A stretch of 15,491 nt of DNA, from positions 1 through 15,491 of the forward strand of contig NZ_CALEVF010000310.1 of NCBI RefSeq assembly GCF_937920395.1, read 5' to 3'. Of this stretch, positions 14,751 to 15,491 are shown in pieces (position 1 is the first letter of the stretch; every line of letters starts with the position of its first letter). This DNA is from an uncultured Clostridium sp. GTDB taxonomy: Bacteria > Bacillota > Clostridia > Clostridiales > Clostridiaceae. The notes beneath the pieces are model-generated. The model did not search any database. It saw nothing but the letters and a program-made list of their open reading frames with translations, and had not been told where the DNA came from. A program made the position numbers and the translations under genes.

Positions 14751-15491
14751 GTGAAAGCTTTAGGAAAATGGAAAAAGCCGATACTCATACTAAGTGATGC
14801 AGTTTTAGTTAACTTAGCATATATATTAGCTTTCTATTTTAGGTATAACTATAGAAATTTCAAGTTTTATTCAAGCGATTATAAAGAGATAGCAATAATA
14901 GTAACAGTTATTTACATAGCGTGTTTTTATTTATTCAAACTTTATGAAAGTCTGTGGAGTTATGCAAGTGTAGATGAATTTATGTTGGCTATTGGCGCTT
15001 GTATTGCTGCAGATATTCTAACCATTGCATTTGTTAGAATTATCGGTCATCCATTTACATATGGAGTAAGTATACTTGCATGTGCTTTTAGTATTCTATT
15101 CATACTTGGGTTTAGGATGTCTTTTAGAGTCTATGAAAGATTTTCGGGTATTTTGAATTGTAATGTAAGTAAGAATGATAGAAATAGGGTAATGGTAATT
15201 GGAGCTGGGGCAGCTGCAGCTATGGTTATAAAAGAAATGAAAAGCAGCAGCCAAGCTAAGTATACTCCTGTAGCTGTAATTGATGATGAACCTTATAAAA
15301 AAGGTAAAATCATAATGGGAGTAAAGGTTTTAGGAAATAGAAAAGATATAATTTCTATTGCAAAATCAAATGATATAGAAACTATTCTTATAGCTATTCC
15401 AACTATAGGAGACGATGATAAACAACAAATACTAGAAATATGTAAAAAAACAAAATGTAAAATAGAAATTATTCCAGGTATGTATGAAATA
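14751..15491 (+). CDS. CapD/WbpM-type nucleotide-sugar epimerase/dehydratase, N-terminal part (3' end outside window)
   Basis: The frame is open from the GTG at 14751 to the last base (247 codons). RBS AGAAGAGG (14735-14742) supports this start; an ATG at 14722 is out of frame and stops at once. Four membrane helices lie at about residues 10-30, 46-63, 77-97 and 103-123, followed by a Rossmann-type domain (MVIGAGAAAAMVIKEM at 148-163) with VAVIDD, GVKVLGN and ILIAIP segments. This is the N-terminal half of the polysaccharide-biosynthesis family that includes CapD, WbpM and EpsC. The catalytic SDR domain would lie beyond the window (full length about 600 aa), so whether it makes a 4-keto-6-deoxy sugar or epimerises cannot be judged. 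It probably begins an exopolysaccharide or glycan operon running off the right edge. Confidence 0.92.
   Translation, partial: MKALGKWKKPILILSDAVLVNLAYILAFYFRYNYRNFKFYSSDYKEIAIIVTVIYIACFYLFKLYESLWSYASVDEFMLAIGACIAADILTIAFVRIIGHPFTYGVSILACAFSILFILGFRMSFRVYERFSGILNCNVSKNDRNRVMVIGAGAAAAMVIKEMKSSSQAKYTPVAVIDDEPYKKGKIIMGVKVLGNRKDIISIAKSNDIETILIAIPTIGDDDKQQILEICKKTKCKIEIIPGMYEI

Overview
The window is low-GC DNA (roughly 30% GC by eye) that looks like a spore-forming, motile Firmicute, most likely a Clostridium or close relative. The clues are A/T-rich codon use, strong purine-rich ribosome-binding sites (several of them long G runs), frequent GTG/TTG starts, a SleB-type LysM cell-wall hydrolase, a YvrJ microprotein, an LCP protein and a membrane-bound chemoreceptor. 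The genus is an inference; no rRNA or other marker gene is present.

Layout. 1-525 is the 3' end of a family 2 processive glycosyltransferase. 627-2099 is a six-helix methyl-accepting chemotaxis protein. 2156-7553 is a small catabolic-looking cassette. On the minus strand a PucR-type regulator (6637-5066) is followed by an Old-yellow-enzyme/2,4-dienoyl-CoA-reductase-type flavoprotein (4925-2988) and an acetoacetate-decarboxylase-family protein (2950-2156). A short-chain dehydrogenase (6774-7553) is read divergently from the regulator. A perfect 13-bp palindrome before the flavoprotein gene and a near copy in the divergent intergenic region are candidate operators. 7661-14562 is a cell-surface region: a triple-LysM SleB-like hydrolase (minus), an LCP-family protein (plus), an orphan 176-aa protein (minus), a probable operon of an Ala/Lys-rich repeat protein and a large secreted beta-rich protein with InlB-type and fibronectin III repeats (plus), and a 53-aa YvrJ-family protein (minus). 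14751-15491 is the 5' part of a membrane-anchored CapD/WbpM-type nucleotide-sugar epimerase/dehydratase.

How it fits together. The glycosyltransferase at the left edge and the CapD-like protein at the right edge, with LCP, LysM and surface proteins between them, suggest an envelope and exopolysaccharide neighbourhood. The OYE-ADC-SDR-PucR cassette sits inside it and may reduce an enone, interconvert an alcohol and a ketone, and decarboxylate or otherwise act on a beta-keto acid under control of an unknown ligand. The substrate cannot be read from the sequence. Strong stem-loop terminators separate most units, and several appear to be shared by convergent genes.

Most unusual items: the catabolic cassette with its candidate operators; an ADC-family enzyme that keeps the Schiff-base lysines but seems to lack other canonical active-site residues; the 8-residue-repeat Ala-rich secreted protein; the anchorless multi-repeat surface protein; and the lone YvrJ microprotein. 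No CRISPR array, tRNA, rRNA, insertion sequence or integrase was seen.
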